Positions 27,111 to 37,300 are shown, numbered from the stretch's first letter. The stretch: DNA of 64,000 bases from Mucilaginibacter rubeus (GCF_003286415.2 NZ_CP043450.1:5332001-5396000); one strand, 5' to 3'. A program made the numbers and translations. Notes: generated by a model not told the origin, from the sequence alone.

Positions 27111-27569
27111 ATGCTGCGCTACACCACCGGAAATTTGTTAGATTCAAGTGCGGAAGCACTGGTCAATACCGTCAATACAGCTGGCGTGATGGGCAAGGGT
27201 ATCGCACTGCAATTCAAACGGGCCTTTCCACATAATTTTGAGGTTTATAATGTTGCCTGCCTGAACGGGAGTTTCCGCACAGGGCAGATACTGGCAGTCA
27301 GGGATAGCGAACTGATCCTCGGCGAACGGCTGATTATCAATTTCCCGACCAAACAGCATTGGAAATTTCCCTCCAGGTATGAGTATATCGAAAGCGGATT
27401 GCATACGCTTGTAGCTTACCTCAAGGAAAATAAGGTGAAAAGCCTGGCCATGCCTGCCTTGGGATGCGGGAACGGCGGGCTGGACTGGCTGAAGGTCAAA
27501 GTCATGATCGAACAGCATCTATCCGGCGTGGCCACCGATATATGGGTGTATCAACCCGCACGACGTTAA
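27111..27569 (+). CDS. Macro-domain protein (DarG/TARG1-like)
   Basis: 152 residues from ATG 27111, one macro domain and nothing else. Diagnostic segments are the N-terminal TTGNLLDS, EALVNTVNTAGVMGKGIAL, NFPTKQHWK and PALGCGNGGLDW. These are characteristic of the DarG/TARG1 class, which removes ADP-ribose from DNA or proteins. Full DarG has a C-terminal toxin-binding domain, absent here, and no DarT toxin is visible in the window. It follows the PRTRC genes by about 100 bp on the same strand. It may reverse ADP-ribosylation attacks on the element. Confidence 0.88.
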   Translation: MLRYTTGNLLDSSAEALVNTVNTAGVMGKGIALQFKRAFPHNFEVYNVACLNGSFRTGQILAVRDSELILGERLIINFPTKQHWKFPSRYEYIESGLHTLVAYLKENKVKSLAMPALGCGNGGLDWLKVKVMIEQHLSGVATDIWVYQPARR

Positions 27570-27594
27570 CGCAAATGTTCTTAAATTTCCCGGT

Positions 27595-27668
27595 GGGCGG
27601 GCTCTGCCCGCCCCAGGGAAACGCGCCGTATTTTGAACAGGAAAACCGGGCAGCTAAAATACGGCGCG
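27595..27668. repeat. GC-rich hairpin and 13-bp perfect inverted repeat
   Basis: An 8-bp stem with three-base loop (GGGCGGGC / GCCCGCCC, 27595-27613) is followed by a perfect 13-bp inverted repeat CGCGCCGTATTTT (27622-27634) and AAAATACGGCGCG (27656-27668) with a 21-base spacer. They lie just after the macro-domain gene. No T-run follows the first hairpin. Could be a transcription end, or a protein-binding or recombination site. Confidence 0.7.
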
Positions 27669-27890
27669 CTCCATAGTACTTGATTTGCTGTTTCGGGCCT
27701 CCGAAGCTATTACGAGTGATTTTCACGTCACTAGCCAATAATGGAATAGAATTTCCATTTTGCTAATTTTATGGCGATAAATAATGAAAATTTCATCACG
27801 ATCTTATAAATAATACAAACTTAATAAACTAACTTTATATCGGAAAATTTGCAGCGCTTTAATACCCCTCATACGGCCCTATATCTATCG

Positions 27891-27918
27891 AAGCCCGCTC
27901 AGCCGGGCTTTTTTTTTA
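27891..27918 (+). terminator. Rho-independent terminator
   Basis: A 7-bp stem AAGCCCG / CGGGCTT with a 6-base loop, followed by a run of ten T residues. No protein gene ends just before it, so it may close a short non-coding transcript or the PRTRC-macro operon. Confidence 0.8.
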
Positions 27919-27999
27919 TAAAAAAATTAAAACCTTATGATTGCTTTCAACGTATTTATATTGTTATTTTAATAGGGGTATTAAATAACAATTCACTTG

Positions 28000-28029
28000 G
28001 CCATGCTTTTAGGTAAGCGTGGCTTTTTT
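28000..28029 (+). terminator. Rho-independent terminator, second
   Basis: Stem GCCATGC / GCGTGGC (one wobble pair) with a 10-base loop and a run of six T residues. About 80 bp after the first terminator, with no protein gene between them. Confidence 0.7.
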
Positions 28030-28280
28030 GCAAATTGAACAGGCTTTCCCTGGTGACCTGTTCAATTTAAGAATTAGCATTGTCAATAGCAACGTCTCCT
28101 TAACCGAAATTGCAGGAAACTTTGTATAAGATAGTTTTCTTCCGTGGTACGGTTTGCCAAATTCAATACGAATGCCGATCTTTCTGCCAGGGAAGCCAGG
28201 TCCGCGGTTAATGTCAAAATTATAACAAGCAGTGCCAGGCAAAATAACAGACTGCCAATCGTCACCTTTACCTTTTATAA

Positions 28281-29849
28281 ATGCCCGCCAATAAATCTTT
28301 CAAAAACTGGACTTTGGTCTTATGTGTTTCGGCCGTCATGATCAGCCTGCTGTTCGTCGACTGGCGGAATAAAACTACGGGCATTTCAGTTCCAGGTTCT
28401 GTCGATGACTCGGCCATTCGTACAGCGCTCCGTAATATTCCCGTTCGGGACAGCGCTGCGGAAATTTGGGGGAAGGTGGTCGGTGAAATTTCAAAATTCA
28501 GGGATACGTCGGTTACCCCGACAATGAAAAATCGGGGAGAGGGTGATATCAGGCAGGCTACCCTGTTTGTTTTCAACCGCCCGGTTTCTTTTTCATCGGA
28601 TACATTCCGAACGACAATGTCCGGTCTTTACTTCCGTTCTGACGCAGGATTTCTGTATTCCAGGTTTGATAAAGGCTTGACAGCCCGCCAGGCGGAAAGC
28701 ATGACTATGAAATCCTACAATTCCATATTATTATACCAATCCATCTTTAACGGACGTTGTGACTTTCTGAACAACAACTTTAAAAGTCCCTTCGAATTGC
28801 TTTATTGCACCTTCAGAAAACCCGTAAACTTTCTGACAAGGGATACATTAAGCACTAAAGTATCCTTCGAAGGTAATTTTTTTGGCGCAGGTCTTCATTT
28901 CAACAACCTGGATAAATTCGCCAACCTGAAGCGTGTAGCACAGGAAAGACTTCAAAGAAATAAGACCATCGGTTTCCAGCAGATAGGGAGTACTGTCACG
29001 ATCAAGGATTGTGAATTTCATGGGAAACTAGACTTTTCAGCGTGCGAGATAATGGCCGACGGCAAACTGGAATTTGAGAATAACATTTTACCGGATACGC
29101 TCGATCTTTCCAAATTTAGGGCCGCTTCGCTTGACCTGCGGGGCTTTCGTGCCGATACGGGCGCTGCGAGAATCTGCTACCTTAACCTTTTGGATAACCG
29201 GATTGCAAACCTGAACGTGGAGTATCATAATTACCGGCTTTATTTTCCTCCCGGCACAACCGATGACCAGGTTAGCAGAACCTACCAGTCACTCCTGAAA
29301 TCGGTTAAGGACAATGGCTACAATTCCAGTTATGAGGAACTGGACATGGAATACCGGCATGTGAACGCAACACGCCATCCACTGGACTCGAACAGCGCTG
29401 CGTTCACTTTCATTCGAAAACATATCTCGAAAACATTTGCATTTAACGCATGGGTAATCGCAGAAAAAATGAGGCCCGCTCATCTTTGGGATACCATTCA
29501 ACGAACCTGGTGGGGGTACGGATATGAAAAAACCAAAGTACTTTATTGGTCATTATTGATCATCTTCGGTTTCAGCATCTATAACTTCTACCATTATGGA
29601 CAATTGCTCAGCGTACTCAATATTGAAAATCTAAACCCCTCCAACATTCCTGAAAATACATCCCGCAACAAGCGGAAGGCTTTGACCTACTGGTATTGTT
29701 TAACCTATACCAGCTTCTTGTTCTTTAAAATTAGTTTTGAGTTCAAGGCTTTGAATTTCGGAAAAAGGTTTGTGTTGATATTGCTCGTGCAATATTTCGT
29801 TGGCCTGATCTGCTCGGCTTTTATCGTGAACCTGATCTTTAGCAGGTAA
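28281..29849 (+). CDS. Membrane protein with pentapeptide-repeat-like middle
   Basis: 522 residues. One N-terminal membrane segment (about 8-27), then a long extracytoplasmic or peripheral region with repeated phenylalanine- and aspartate-rich units (for example CDFLNNNFKSPFELLYCTF and KDCEFHGKLDFSACEI) that resemble degenerate pentapeptide repeats. The C-terminus has at least three membrane segments (about 428-446, 473-490, 496-519). No catalytic motif. A two-helix ion-channel-like end is possible but unproven. It is a single gene preceded by the terminator region and followed by the XRE gene after about 100 bp. Confidence 0.7.
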   Translation: MPANKSFKNWTLVLCVSAVMISLLFVDWRNKTTGISVPGSVDDSAIRTALRNIPVRDSAAEIWGKVVGEISKFRDTSVTPTMKNRGEGDIRQATLFVFNRPVSFSSDTFRTTMSGLYFRSDAGFLYSRFDKGLTARQAESMTMKSYNSILLYQSIFNGRCDFLNNNFKSPFELLYCTFRKPVNFLTRDTLSTKVSFEGNFFGAGLHFNNLDKFANLKRVAQERLQRNKTIGFQQIGSTVTIKDCEFHGKLDFSACEIMADGKLEFENNILPDTLDLSKFRAASLDLRGFRADTGAARICYLNLLDNRIANLNVEYHNYRLYFPPGTTDDQVSRTYQSLLKSVKDNGYNSSYEELDMEYRHVNATRHPLDSNSAAFTFIRKHISKTFAFNAWVIAEKMRPAHLWDTIQRTWWGYGYEKTKVLYWSLLIIFGFSIYNFYHYGQLLSVLNIENLNPSNIPENTSRNKRKALTYWYCLTYTSFLFFKISFEFKALNFGKRFVLILLVQYFVGLICSAFIVNLIFSR

Positions 29850-29953
29850 CGTAAACAGCGCATCAACCGGGCTGTAACTTATTGGTTAAAATTATTATAA
29901 GGCAATTAAAATAATTTGGATTAAATTAGTGTCCAGCAATTTTATAATCACAC

Positions 29954-30331
29954 TTGAGAACACTTGGAGAAAACATTCGTAAACTGAGACGACAACGCAA
30001 CTGGAGTCAGGAAGATGTGGCGAACCGTCTGAACATCTCAATAGCTGCATTTTCAAAAATTGAAACGGGCGTCACAGATATCAATTTGTCCAGACTGAAG
30101 ACAATCGCTGCGGTCTTCGATCTTTCGGTCATTCAATTGCTGGCGTATGATGATCCGGCTTACGGTTTCCATAGTTCCACACTGGAAGCGCTTAACAAAA
30201 AGTTGAAATCGCGGGAAATTGAGGTCGTCAATCTGCAGAAAAAGGTCATCAACCTGTTCGAAGAAGTGAGGATGCTAAAAACTCAGGAGCTTTCGAAAAG
30301 CCCGATTTCGCTGATAACCGCTGTAAATTGA
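29954..30331 (+). CDS. XRE-family transcriptional regulator with coiled-coil tail
   Basis: 125 residues. A helix-turn-helix domain at residues 1-60 (LRRQRNWSQEDVANRLNIS, KIETGVTDI) is followed by a coiled coil (STLEALNKKLKSREIEVV, NLQKKVINLFEEVRML) probably for dimerisation. Start is a TTG at 29954, the only start that gives the usual N-terminus MRTLGENIRKLR. It probably binds promoters nearby; no target is evident. Confidence 0.85.
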   Translation: MRTLGENIRKLRRQRNWSQEDVANRLNISIAAFSKIETGVTDINLSRLKTIAAVFDLSVIQLLAYDDPAYGFHSSTLEALNKKLKSREIEVVNLQKKVINLFEEVRMLKTQELSKSPISLITAVN

Positions 30332-30799
30332 TACGGAAGGCATATTTAAACTGGAGATTAAATAGATCAATTGAGTTTGATATTGGCCATACTTCATGTT
30401 AAATGTCTTATTTATAAGGGTGGACGTTTGATATGGAACTGCCTATCAAGCAAAACTTGATAAAGCGATGCACATCCATGTGTGGCTTGAACCGAATGTT
30501 ATTAATTCTGTAATTAAAAAAATGAAAAGTAACCCTTATATCATGAATAACGGCTTTAGTGTTTTCAAAGTAACCAAAATGCCTCCTTTTTCATGAGCAT
30601 TTAAATAATGAATATTGTAAAGCTGATTTTTAGGGCCTTTTCTGAACGCATCCACACGAATACAATTATATTTTTGCGTTACAACAACGAAGGTTGTAAA
30701 TTTGAAATGAGGGGCACATCCTGTGCCGCCTTTCAAATTACAGGTACATGCGCGTTACACAAGTTACCATATTTGCTCCCACTATCTTTGTGGGCTTTT
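30332..30799. other. Intergenic region with hairpins
   Basis: About 470 bp with no supported gene. A perfect 9-bp arm pair AATTTGAAA/TTTCAAATT (30699-30707, 30731-30739) encloses an inner hairpin GGCACA/TGTGCC (30713-30727). A weaker terminator-like hairpin CCCAC/GTGGG with T5 follows at 30778-30800. A small non-coding RNA on the plus strand is possible. Confidence 0.45.
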
Positions 30800-31021
30800 T
30801 CAGGAAAATGAGGTTTCATTTCCAGGTGAATTCCGATTTCTTTTTTTATAGTATATCACGGCACTGCAAAGCGATATCAATATGATCAGTGCCAATTCGA
30901 CAGCCAGGTGGACAGTCGGGATATTATGGGAAGTTCCTGATAATACAACCATGGCGTCAGGTACCAATACGCCTGCGAGAGGAAAACATAAGAACATTCT
31001 GAATATTACTAGTTTTTCCAT
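30800..31021 (-). CDS. Small two-pass membrane protein, unknown
   Basis: 73 residues with two hydrophobic segments (about 5-27 and 38-57), the second followed by a basic stretch (YYKKRNRN), which fits a cytoplasmic C-terminus. No family recognised. It stands alone between the hairpin region and hsp20. Confidence 0.5.
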   Translation of the reverse strand: MEKLVIFRMFLCFPLAGVLVPDAMVVLSGTSHNIPTVHLAVELALIILISLCSAVIYYKKRNRNSPGNETSFS

Positions 31022-31269
31022 AATTACATCGGTTTAGTATAACTATACAAAATTAATTAACATTTTATCAATAACTAAGCAATTCTGACAATAAGCTGAG
31101 CACCCAAAACATATGCTGGGTGGTGTTATGATATAGGCAACCATTCCCAGCTACCAGGCCAGATCATCGTCATTTTTTCGGAACAATATAATTATAAATA
31201 AAATGGTGGTTCCATGGCCAATAAGTAAGGCCCCAAACAGGGGCCGTATTATTAGTATCCGTATACTGG

Positions 31270-31710
31270 TTATTTGATCTCGATCTGGCGACGAACGATT
31301 TTTGCTTCCTCGCGCTTGGCGATATCGATCTTCAGCACGCCGTCAGTATAGGTCGCTTCGATGCTTTCCGCATTTGCACTTTCGGGCAGGGTAAACGAGC
31401 GAACCCAGGAATTGTAGCTGTATTCACGCTTGCTATAATTCTTCGCGCCGTCATTGTTTTCGTTTCCTTGTTCCACAGCAACGTTTAGTACATTACGGTC
31501 AAGGTTCAATTTGAACTCTTCCTTCTTCAGACCGGGCGCAGCAAGCTCTACATGATAGTGGTCTTCAGTTTCACTAATGTTAGCTGCAGGTACGCGGCTG
31601 GTCAGTCGGTCATTAAAGAACGTGTCGTTGAAAATGGAATCGAATACGTCATTAAAGCCTGGCATTAATGAACCATTTTTTTTTGCAGGATTAAATTTAA
31701 CCAAAGTCAT
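31270..31710 (-). CDS. Hsp20 small heat shock protein, copy 1
   Basis: 146 residues. An alpha-crystallin domain fills residues 40-135, with ELAAPGLKKEEFKLNLD and a C-terminal end YTDGVLKIDIAKREE carrying the G-x-L motif. As an ATP-independent chaperone it holds unfolding proteins. A strong Shine-Dalgarno sequence (AAGGAGGAAAG) precedes the ATG, and a GTTTAATTAAC box lies 44 bp upstream. Highly similar to the oppositely oriented copy at 39593-40033. Confidence 0.95.
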   Translation of the reverse strand: MTLVKFNPAKKNGSLMPGFNDVFDSIFNDTFFNDRLTSRVPAANISETEDHYHVELAAPGLKKEEFKLNLDRNVLNVAVEQGNENNDGAKNYSKREYSYNSWVRSFTLPESANAESIEATYTDGVLKIDIAKREEAKIVRRQIEIK

Positions 31711-32213
31711 AGGTCTTTCCTCCTTAGTAAATTAATGATTTGAAACTTATAATGTTAATTAAACTACTTCGAAATAATCAAGCGCTGTGCCATGAAGTCT
31801 GACGAGACTTTTTACTGAAAAAAATTCAGTTTTATGAAAAATTTACAGTCTGAAAATGTCAGTTTTTCTGAAAATAGAATTTGATATGCACTTCATCAGT
31901 ACCGAAATAACACGTAATCATAACATTGCCGCGAAATCTGTATTAGCCTGAGAACAATGCCAATGGTCCCACTACGCAAGTATTGTTAAATAATATCCGG
32001 TCTATTCATGACCGTGCAAAACAGCTTTTCAAAAAATGGATGAAAAATTTTCCCGCGCCTTTCAAAATATAGGAGTAGTGATACCCGCCCCAAATTTAAC
32101 CGCTGACTGCTTTACCCTAAGCGTTAATTGTTGTTGGGCCGCTCAACAAGATGCTTTTATGAATGTTGCGCATTTCGAGCTAACCTGTTGCAATACATCG
32201 TTGGCAGACCTCG
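31711..32213. other. hsp20 promoter region and gene-free stretch
   Basis: About 500 bp. The right-hand side of hsp20 carries its ribosome-binding site and the GTTTAATTAAC box. The rest up to the receiver gene has no supported gene; one 79-codon plus-strand frame (32036-32275) lacks any family likeness. Confidence 0.5.
31754..31764 (-). promoter_or_regulatory. GTTTAATTAAC box upstream of hsp20 copy 1
   Basis: On the minus strand the 11-mer GTTTAATTAAC lies 43 bases before the start codon. The same 11-mer precedes hsp20 copy 2 and the ADH/Rieske promoters. Within the box TTAATTAA is a perfect palindrome. Function inferred, not shown. Confidence 0.5.
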
Positions 32214-32579
32214 TCAAGCCGCTTCCAGTAACGCTTTCACCCGTCCAAGTAACTGATCGAGATCAAATGGCTTAGGTATAAAATCATTAGCCCCTGCATT
32301 CATAGCGATTGTCTTGCCATCCCCGCTGGCAGAGATAACCACAACCGGTAGATTTTTTGTAGTAGGATCGTTTCTTAGATTCCTCAGGACCTGGTCACCG
32401 GACAAAACCGGCATCCATAAGTCGAGTACCACCAGGTCAGGATGCTCGCTGCCGACCAGGTTGGCGACGTTGAGACTGTTGATCTCAGGAATCACTTCAT
32501 AACCTTCTTCTTTTAACACTAATTCAACAAGGTCCAATATCCCCTCATCGTCATCACAAATCAATATCTTAGCGGGCAT
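32214..32579 (-). CDS. Single-domain response regulator (receiver only)
   Basis: 121 residues from ATG 32579; an ATG at 32591 also exists but the GGAGG Shine-Dalgarno just before positions 32582/32579 favours the later starts. One receiver domain: acidic CDDDE near the N-terminus, phospho-acceptor Asp in VVLDLWMP, and Lys in DFIPKPFD. No output domain, so it would act by protein contact or as a phosphate sink. It overlaps the LOV kinase gene by 11 bp and is probably its partner. Confidence 0.9.
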   Translation of the reverse strand: MPAKILICDDDEGILDLVELVLKEEGYEVIPEINSLNVANLVGSEHPDLVVLDLWMPVLSGDQVLRNLRNDPTTKNLPVVVISASGDGKTIAMNAGANDFIPKPFDLDQLLGRVKALLEAA

Positions 32580-34143
32580 CATCACCTCCATTTTTATTAG
32601 TATGATTGGAAGTCAGCGGTAAAGTAAAGCTAAAAGTCGATCCTTTGCCAGGCTCACTTTCTACCCATAGCGTACCATTGTGGTTGTTGACAATCGAAGC
32701 ACAGATATATAGCCCGATACCCATCCCTGGAAATTTTTGCTGCACGTCTCTCACGCGATAAAAGCGGTCAAATACTTTAGCCTGTTCATCCTTGGCAATG
32801 CCAACGCCATGGTCGGTCACCGCAACTTTGATAAAGCCGCTGAGCACGGAGAGATGTACCCCAATTTCTTTATGATCCGGCGAATACTTGATGGCATTGC
32901 TCAGCAGGTTAGTGACCACCTGGGTGATATGAGATTCATCACCGTTAAACTGGACACCTGTCTGACCGGTTAATACGATCTCATGATTCCGGCTGCCCTG
33001 TTGGATGCTTCCCACGGTTTCTTGAATCATATGGTCAAAATCAAACGGCGCTTTATGCAACTCGATCATGCCGGACTGGATGCGCGAAACATCCAGCAGT
33101 TCCCCGATCAGATTGTTAAGGCGATCCACATATAAACTGGTTTTACCCACCGATTCCCGAAGTTTTTCATCATCATAGTTTTTAATGAGGCGGTTAATGA
33201 TTTGCACATAGCCCTTAATGGTTGTCAACGGGGTTTTAAGCTCATGGCTGGCAATGGACAGGAAATCATCTTTGCGTTGCTCGATGGCGCGCCGGTCGGT
33301 AATGTCTTCAATGGCGATCAAAATACGGTCCTTGAACTGACCTTCCAGTTCGATGCGGTGCGCATTAAGCAGCATGAGCTTTTTGCCAATATGTGGAAAG
33401 TCATGCGCGACCTCAAAATCCGTTACCGGGTTATTGGTGGGCAGGATCTGCTCTAACAACTTTCGCAGCTCTGGTATATTCCATTGCCCGTTACCCAGGT
33501 CGTAAAGCTTTTTGCCTTCTGTTTCCTCACGGGTGACTTTAAATGTATTAATGAAATGATCGTTGACGCTCAAAACTTTCAGATCTGGCGAAAGCACGAT
33601 CAGGCTTTCACGAACGGTCTGCACAATACTTGCCAGGTATTCTTCATTTTCGCGGAGGTCTCTGGTGCGTTCCCGGATTCGCTGTTCCATTTTCGCCTGG
33701 TTAAACTTAACCTCATCTTCGGCTTTTTTGCGGCGCGTGACGTCATTCTGAACGCCGATGAAGTAAGTAACCCGATCGTCCGCGTCTTTGATTGGTGACA
33801 TATTTAACTCATTCCAAAAAAGCGCCCCGTCCTTTTTATAATTTCGGATGTCTACTACGGCATTGGTACCGTTATCAATAGCGTCACGCAAAATATGCCG
33901 GGCTGTTTGATTACGGTCGTCCTTTTGCAGAAAACGGCAATTATGGCCGATGATCTCAGAACGCTGGTAACCGGAGATATCTTCGAAGGCCTTATTGCAA
34001 TAGATTATAGGATTGTCGGGCTGCCTGTTATCGGTGATTATGATGCCGGACAGGGAAGCATCCAGCGCCTTTGTCAATAATTCAAAATCTTGTTTTGAGG
34101 TGTTGTTTGAAAAACTGAATTCCCCATTATGTAAACTGTCCAA
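32569..34143 (-). CDS. LOV-PAS histidine kinase (blue-light sensor)
   Basis: 524 residues. The N-terminal PAS domain carries the LOV signature GHNCRFLQ with the photo-adduct Cys69, and NYKKDGALFWNEL, which forms part of the flavin pocket. A second PAS domain follows (about 170-290), then HisKA (SIASHELKTPLTTIKGY, His about 301) and HATPase_c (VTNLLSNAIKYS, DHGVGI, MGIGLYI). It should autophosphorylate in response to blue light bound by FMN. It overlaps the receiver gene, its likely partner. Reading the LOV signature is direct; photochemistry is inferred. Confidence 0.92.
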   Translation of the reverse strand: MDSLHNGEFSFSNNTSKQDFELLTKALDASLSGIIITDNRQPDNPIIYCNKAFEDISGYQRSEIIGHNCRFLQKDDRNQTARHILRDAIDNGTNAVVDIRNYKKDGALFWNELNMSPIKDADDRVTYFIGVQNDVTRRKKAEDEVKFNQAKMEQRIRERTRDLRENEEYLASIVQTVRESLIVLSPDLKVLSVNDHFINTFKVTREETEGKKLYDLGNGQWNIPELRKLLEQILPTNNPVTDFEVAHDFPHIGKKLMLLNAHRIELEGQFKDRILIAIEDITDRRAIEQRKDDFLSIASHELKTPLTTIKGYVQIINRLIKNYDDEKLRESVGKTSLYVDRLNNLIGELLDVSRIQSGMIELHKAPFDFDHMIQETVGSIQQGSRNHEIVLTGQTGVQFNGDESHITQVVTNLLSNAIKYSPDHKEIGVHLSVLSGFIKVAVTDHGVGIAKDEQAKVFDRFYRVRDVQQKFPGMGIGLYICASIVNNHNGTLWVESEPGKGSTFSFTLPLTSNHTNKNGGDDAR

Positions 34144-34311
34144 TGTATAAATAAGCTATGTAGTTTTACTTGTAATTCTTTATTTTCCTGCATGCTGGAG
34201 GCAATAATTATTCCAAAACACCTTCCAGGTAAAAGGCTGTCCATACCAGCCAATGAAATATACACATGGCTTTAAAACATCCTTTTTTTGATACACTTTT
34301 TCAAAGAATGC

Positions 34312-37300
34312 CTATCGGGTTAACAGCCATTGCACAGCCGTTTCCTTATCATCAAAAAAAGCGACTTTTACGGTGTCATATTCGGAAGGCAGGCTCTTTC
34401 CTGCCGCAATCCGACTAAAAGTACTGGGTGAATAAATCCAGGCGAATTTCTTCAGGCCGGCTTTTGCCATCGCCGGGAACCAAACTTCTGCACCCCAGTC
34501 CGACGCTTCAGACCAGTTACCTTTGACAGAACTGTTATTATTTAATACCAGCGAGCAGTGATTTTTTTTCATCAGATCGAGCATGGTCTCGCAGCCTTTT
34601 ACCACGGAGTCATAGTTCTGGTAGCCTTTCCAGTCCACATCCATAAAGTGGCCGTCGGGCTGGTAGCGGATGGAGATAAAACTACCTTCATAGTAGCTTT
34701 GCTGATCTGTCGAGAGGTCTGAAAACTGTTGCTGCCCGCTTAACGGCAGTAAAAAGAAAAAAGTTGAACCCTTATCAGGGATGCTTTCGATCCAAAAACT
34801 GCCGCCATGGCGCTTCACGATCTCCGCCGCGATGAATAAACCCAGGCCAAGGCCTTGATATCTTGCGGATGAATTATCGACACGGTAGAACCGGTCAAAC
34901 AGGCCTTTGAGGTGTTCTTCAGGGATACCTATCCCGAAATCCTCTACAGAAACGATGAGGTTTTGGTTTTCCTGCGCGCAACGTACGATAACCTGATCTG
35001 CGTCCGGCGAATATTTGAGCGCATTACCGATCAGGTTGACCATCACCTGCTCAATGCGGTGCTGATCGCCGTTGTATGTAACCTGACAATCCGTGGCCAG
35101 CATAATCTGATGGGTATTAGTCGTATGCTGCATACTTTCAACAACCTCGCGCAACATGAGCTTAAAGTTAAATTCTTCCTTATGATAGATCATTTTCCCG
35201 GCATTGATGCGGGATACATCAAGCAGGTCATCGATAAGTCGGCCAAGCCGGTCCAGTTGCCGTTGCGCTTTGCCGATCAGCGGCTGGATGCGCGGTTGCT
35301 GATTGATCTCCCGCTGCGTCAATTGAAAAAATGCCTTGATGGTAGTCAAGGGCGTTTTCAACTCATGACTGGCAATACTGATAAACTCATCCTTCTTGAA
35401 CTCGTTGGTCTTTTGCTGGTGAATATTGGTATTGGTACCCACCCACAATACGATCCGGTCTTCTTCGATCAGGGGCAGCGCACGTGACAAATGCCAGTAG
35501 TAATTCCCGTCAGCGAAAAGCAAACGGAATTCGGTCAGGTATTCACGGCCATTATGAAGCGAGCGGGCCCATTTTTCCAGGGCTCCTTGCAGATCATCCG
35601 GATGAACGTAATTCCGCCAACCGTTACCCACAATGGTTTCATTGGAATCATCACCAAAATCATCACGAACAACATCATTAACATAATTGAGCGTCCCATC
35701 CGGTTGGGCAGTCCAAACCTGCTGAGGTATAGCATTCAGCAAAAACCGAAACCTTTCCTCGCTTTGCTTTAATCCGGTAATCGTCTGCTCTAACAAACGC
35801 TGTGTTTCGCTGAGTTCCTCATTGGTCGTTACCAGTTCCTCGTTAGTGGCCGCCACCTCTTCGGTCAGGGATTGTTGTTCACTGTAGCTCTCCTGAAGCA
35901 AATGACGCGATTTCACCATTTCGGTAATGTCGGAAGCCGTAACGATGATACCATTTACATGCCCGTCAGGGCTTTTGATCGGGTCATAATAAAAACTGAT
36001 ATATTTTGTCAGTCGTCCTGTTTCACTTTCCACATAAAATATTTCCTCTTCCTGCCCGTAAGGTTCTCCGGTTTTATAAACATCCGCCAGTAGGGCAGGA
36101 AAAGGCTGGTCGATCAATTCCGGTAAAATATCCATGAGTTTTTGTCCGGTAATTTCTTCGAGCTCTTTATACCAGAAATCTGCCAAAGGGCGATTGGCGA
36201 TCTCCACTATATATTCGGGGCCGCGCAGTATCATTAGCGGATAGTGGGAATTCATCACCAAGTCCCGGAGATCGGATTCAACCTTCTCAGAATGCTTGCG
36301 TGCGCGAACGAGTTCAGTAACGTCGTAAACGAACACCATAATACCATCCGTCGCGCCTGATGGGTCAGTACGGGGTTGATAGGTAAAATTAAAAAACCTG
36401 TCTACCAGATCGCCGGAAGGATTGGTCAGCGGTACTAAAAGTTCATTTCCCTGATAGGTTTCTCCACTGTTATAAACATTACGGATGATGTCACCGATTG
36501 GCTGATATTCAATTTCCGGCAAGGCCTCAAATATTGGACGCCCGAGTAATTCCCTTTCCGGCAAAAATTCCTGGTATGGGCCATTGACCAGTTCGAAAAT
36601 GAGTTGCGGGCCGGACAAAATACAAATACCGGCGGGCGCATTCATAAAAAAGCGTCGTAATTTGTCGCGCTCCAAACGCAGTTCTGAGGTGCGCTTATTA
36701 ACACGTTCCTCCAGCTCAGCATTTAGCTGGTAAAGATTTTCCTGAGTGGAATTTAATTCTTCATTGGTGGCGGTGAGTTCCTCATTTGCCGCAGCCAGTT
36801 CTTGGTTCAGCGTTTGCTGATTTTGAAATTCCTTACTAAGTTCGTAAGCCAGCGAGTTATTCAGGATCGTTCCGATGTGCAAGGCTGCGCTTTCGATGAA
36901 AAAAGAATAATCCTTATCAAGTCGTTTGCGCGCAGAAATCCCGCACACGAACTGCCCCTGCATTTCGGCATCCCCGTGGGCAATTGGTGCGGCATAAGCT
37001 TCTACCAGGGGTTCAGGCCAGAAATGATTGATGTCATCGGGATATATCAAATGAATATCGTGAACGTGACCGTCGGAAACAGGTTCTAAGCGATCGACAT
37101 CCCAGCCAGCGGAGGCCAGGATTGCTGCGTGATCGTTCTTTCGAATGCCATAAATTGCGAAGCACGGGAGATCTGCCTGGGCCGTTTGCAAAACCTCTTT
37201 GATGATCTGCACCGCTTCGGTCAATCGGTGTGCCTCGTTTTTCCTATTCATCAGTGCGACAAGTAGCTGATTGCGGCGATCATTGATTACTCGGAAGCTG

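Larger units (their letters stand above)
27669..28280. other. Gene-poor region with two terminators
   Basis: About 600 bp without a supported protein gene; it contains two rho-independent-type hairpins in tandem and a 12-bp inverted repeat (27858-27869 and 27974-27985). Short minus-strand frames ending near 28009 and 28083 overlap the promoter of the plus-strand gene at 28281 and have no family likeness. Confidence 0.5.

Noticed and set aside
28083-28265. 60-codon minus-strand frame with a hydrophobic N-terminus
   Set aside because: Lies in the promoter region of the plus-strand gene at 28281; no likeness to a known family.
27669-28280. Possible CRISPR or tandem repeats in the gene-poor region
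   Set aside because: Only a single inverted pair and two terminators; no regularly spaced direct repeats.
30608-30811. 67-codon plus-strand frame across the nested hairpin
   Set aside because: Covers the strong hairpins, low coding likeness.
32036-32275. 79-codon plus-strand frame
   Set aside because: Runs into the antisense of the receiver gene, Cys-rich chance composition.
35484-35772. Plus-strand frames inside the giant kinase gene
   Set aside because: Antisense shadows of a gene with clear domain structure.
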